DNA from: Krasilnikovozyma curviuscula
Taxonomy: Eukaryota > Basidiomycota > Tremellomycetes > Cystofilobasidiales > Mrakiaceae
Length of the DNA: 11,382 nt
Assembly: GCA_014825775.1 (NCBI GenBank)
Contig: MVAQ01000375.1
Location: forward strand, 1 to 11,382
Direction: 5' to 3'
The position numbers were made by a program, and so were the translations under genes. Positions 9,981 to 11,382 of the stretch are shown piece by piece. Numbering within the stretch: position 1 is the stretch's first letter; the number at the start of each line of letters is the position of its first letter. The notes under the pieces were generated by a model. That model did not search any database and had not been told where the DNA came from. It saw only the letters and a list, made by a program, of their open reading frames with translations.

Positions 9981-10035
9981 CTAGCCCGTCCCCCTCGCGA
10001 GCGACGACTTCTCGCGACTGGGGCAGAACACATCC

Positions 10036-10805
10036 TTCTCGACTATCGCCCAAGGTTTATTCCAAAAAACAGAGGCCAAGTGGGAGGACTATATCAGCTC
10101 AGTCGATGTCGAGTGGAAGAGAAGAGAAGAAGAGAGAAATACATCGGGTGCCAATGCGTTGTTGGCAGCTAGCAGAACAGGGGGGAGGGGGGAATTGGTA
10201 ATGGTGGATCAATAAAGTCTTGGAAATCAGCTCTACCGGGTGATCCCAACAAATCACCAAACTGCTCTTACCACAAATCCAACTCAGACTCTACCGAGAA
10301 TTGCAACCACTTCAACAGCGCCTCAGCCTTCCTTAAGTCTCAACGTCTAGCAGAGTCTCACATTGTCACCACCAGCAATAACATTGACGATCAATTGATG
10401 GATGACCTCGAGGGATCGTATGCTTTATGCGTGGAGGTGTTGACGGCTACAACTGGCAATGAAGGAACGTTCACGGTAGACTCTGGAGCATCAGAATCGA
10501 TGGTTAACAGGCTCAGCTCCCTCTTTTATCCTAAACGAATTGATCGACCAGTCAGAGTCGGTAACAATTCCATCATCAAAGCCACTCATATCGGTTCAGT
10601 TCAATTTACGACGATGCTCATCCCAAATGTACTTCACGTTCCACTTCTTGGTCGCAACTAGCTGTCAGGATCTGCCCTCGTGAACGCCGGTTACAAAATC
10701 CACTTCGACAGATCAATCTGCAGCATCACCAACCACTCACACACCGATGTTGCTACCTGTTTGTTCCACAACAACCTTTACATCCTCGATGTCGTAGATC
10801 GACCC
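10036..10805 (+). mobile_element. Ty1/copia retrotransposon fragment (gag C-terminus and protease), decayed
   Basis: This is a truncated remnant of a copia-type Gag-Pol polyprotein. The first part (10036 to about 10180) reads as gag (AQGLFQKTEAKWEDYISSV). A G-rich tract at 10180-10192 marks a frameshift; the frame then continues to 10658. Next comes a degraded zinc knuckle (C-S-Y-H at about 10263, closing C 14 residues on, with Asp where the His should be). The aspartic protease motif VDSGAS follows, with its catalytic Asp codon at 10479-10481, then LHVPLLGRN, a typical copia protease ending. An in-frame TAG (10659-10661) interrupts the sequence, after which the same frame resumes (SGSALVNAGYKIHFD) until the TGA at 10806. 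Integrase, reverse transcriptase and RNase H are absent, so the copy cannot move by itself. No LTR could be defined. Confidence 0.8.
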
Positions 10806-10808
10806 TGA

Positions 10809-11082
10809 CGGAACCGAACAGGCTCTTCGTTTGCGGACAGTAGTAACCATTAGTAATACGTTTTCACGCTTTAGTAGCATTTTACCTCGGGCATGGTCAT
10901 TGTACAGTCATTGCGGCTGCGCACTTCCTTTCGCCCTTCCAGAACTTTTCATAAAACGTCATTCGGCTTCGGCGATCACTAGCCGCTTCCACGCTGAAAC
11001 CCTGACCCTGCCCAATATAAGGAGCCTTAAAGGCTGTCTTATCTTTGTTATCCCCAATCCTTGTTTTCCTTGAACCCCCTTG
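10809..11082. other. Region without recognisable gene
   Basis: These 274 bp lie between the copia fragment and the stop codon of the right-edge gene. There is a TATAAGGAGCC-like motif at about 11016-11026 and CT-rich sequence at 11050-11080, which could be the promoter part of an old LTR, but no second copy exists in the window to test this. An 80-codon open frame here on the + strand has no protein-like features. Confidence 0.3.
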
Positions 11083-11382
11083 CTATCCGAACACTTCACC
11101 ACTCATCCCATTCCCAACCACCCGTTGTGAGTCAAGCTCTTGAGACTGGGTGACGGGACCTGGATGAAGAGACCCTTGCTTAGTCGATCCACAATGCTGA
11201 ATGTAGATCCGATATCAATAGCTAGCTACTCACCTGGATGAAGAGACCCTTGCTTAGTCGATCCACAATGCTGAATGTAGATGGGGTTCTCTTCACCAGG
11301 AGAGGAAATTTTTCCTTTTGCCAGCGCAGTCAGAATGTCTGGCGCGCCGCCAGGATTATCTAACAGCTTTATATTTATTTGC
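11083..11382 (-). CDS. C-terminal part of a possible Rossmann-type NAD(P)-binding protein (partial)
   Basis: Reading the - strand, an intron ends at 11360 (GTTAG) and exon 11234-11359 opens in phase 1 with a D-NPGGAPDILTALAKG segment followed by ENPIYIQHCGST. This pattern (a DxPG/A helix, then a strand ending I-x-x-x-GST/GT) resembles fungal NAD(P)-dependent epimerase/NmrA-like proteins, as far as I recall that family; the match is loose. A 74-nt intron (11160-11233, GTGAGT...CATCCAG) then joins in phase to exon 11083-11159, which reads GPVTQSQELDSQ and ends at a TAG (11085-11083). Epimerase relatives continue well beyond this point, so the gene may be truncated at its 3' end, or another donor lies before the stop. 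The start is outside the window. The intron is largely a duplicate of the exon before it. Confidence 0.4.
11158..11282. repeat. 51-bp exact direct duplication with 23-bp spacer
   Basis: Positions 11158-11208 and 11232-11282 are identical over 51 bp (ACCTGGATGAAGAGACCC to the AATGTAGAT end); the bases on either side differ. The offset is 74 bp. On the - strand the 11232-11282 copy is 17 whole codons of the edge gene's exon, apart from its last two bases, which become the donor GT. The 11158-11208 copy makes up most of the following intron. The 23-bp spacer (11209-11231) is unique in the window. Confidence 0.97.

Larger units (their letters stand above)
9468..10035. mobile_element. Non-autonomous terminal-inverted-repeat (MITE or foldback-like) element
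   Basis: The ends are inverted repeats. The left end 9468-9491 reads GGATG then TTCTGCCCAGTCGCGAGAA. The right end 10009-10035, complemented, reads the same with two extra bases (TG) and one extra C. Between them are seven TCGCGA sites (9483, 9508, 9533, 9916, 9967, 9995, 10012); counting the two at the ends, this is far above chance for about 570 bp. A 14-bp direct repeat CGTCCCCCTCGCGA lies at 9908-9921 and 9987-10000. Subterminal foldbacks are listed separately. The middle (9640-9900) has no convincing coding sequence and no transposase, so the element would depend on an enzyme supplied elsewhere. I see no clear target-site duplication, and the right end runs straight into copia gag sequence. 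Superfamily is unknown. Confidence 0.5.

Noticed and set aside
9654..10033. Overlapping - strand open frames inside the TIR element
   Set aside because: They coincide with the palindromes and TCGCGA repeats, have irregular composition and show no splice structure or family resemblance.
10831..11073. An 80-codon open frame on the + strand
   Set aside because: No start context, no recognisable motif, and composition unlike the real genes here.
10809..11082. Possible copia LTR remnant
   Set aside because: There is a TATA-like motif, but no second LTR, no primer-binding site and no TG...CA boundary could be identified.
1..11382. tRNA, rRNA, CRISPR or bacterial-type operon features
   Set aside because: None seen; the split genes and introns mark the window as eukaryotic nuclear DNA.

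Overview
The window looks like a piece of a basidiomycete genome, most likely an agaricomycete. Genes are densely split by short GT-AG introns (about 42-121 nt, mostly 55-90). One gene belongs to a seven-helix membrane family (DUF6534) that is abundant in Agaricomycotina, and the repeats include a fungal-type Ty1/copia remnant. No search could be run; gene models were built by hand from reading frame, splice-site phase and recalled family motifs.

Positions 1-5550 are conserved housekeeping sequence on the + strand. The 3' end of a YIF1-family ER/Golgi membrane protein gene (1-530) is followed, after 263 bp, by a complete gene for the catalytic subunit of DNA polymerase delta (POL3/POLD1, 794-5550). 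My 22-exon model of POL3 keeps frame through all 21 introns and gives 1085 residues, with every exonuclease, polymerase and C-terminal cysteine motif intact.

Positions 5551-8787 are less conserved. From 5664 to about 7100 there is coding-like sequence in pieces that cannot be joined into one frame, probably a decaying lineage-specific gene. Positions 7136-8787 hold a nine-exon DUF6534-type seven-helix membrane protein gene with a one-base frame discrepancy between exons 2 and 3. On the - strand, 8796-9345 holds a small split gene encoding a protein with a hydrophobic N-terminus. It converges on the DUF6534 gene, with only 8 bp between the two stop codons.

Positions 9346-11382 are repeat-rich. 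A roughly 570-bp element with terminal inverted repeats (9468-10035) carries seven copies of TCGCGA and internal foldbacks. It abuts a truncated, mutated copia gag-protease fragment (about 10036-10805). At the right edge (11083-11382, - strand) lies part of a gene that may encode a Rossmann-type NAD(P)-binding protein.

The most interesting observation is in that edge gene. A 51-bp exonic segment (17 codons) is present twice, with a 23-bp spacer. The 74 bp between the two AG|GT junctions has the look of a complete intron, and removing it restores one uninterrupted reading frame. This is what intron birth by local exon duplication would look like. I see no multi-gene novel system; POL3 and YIF1 are ordinary chromosomal neighbours with no evident functional link.
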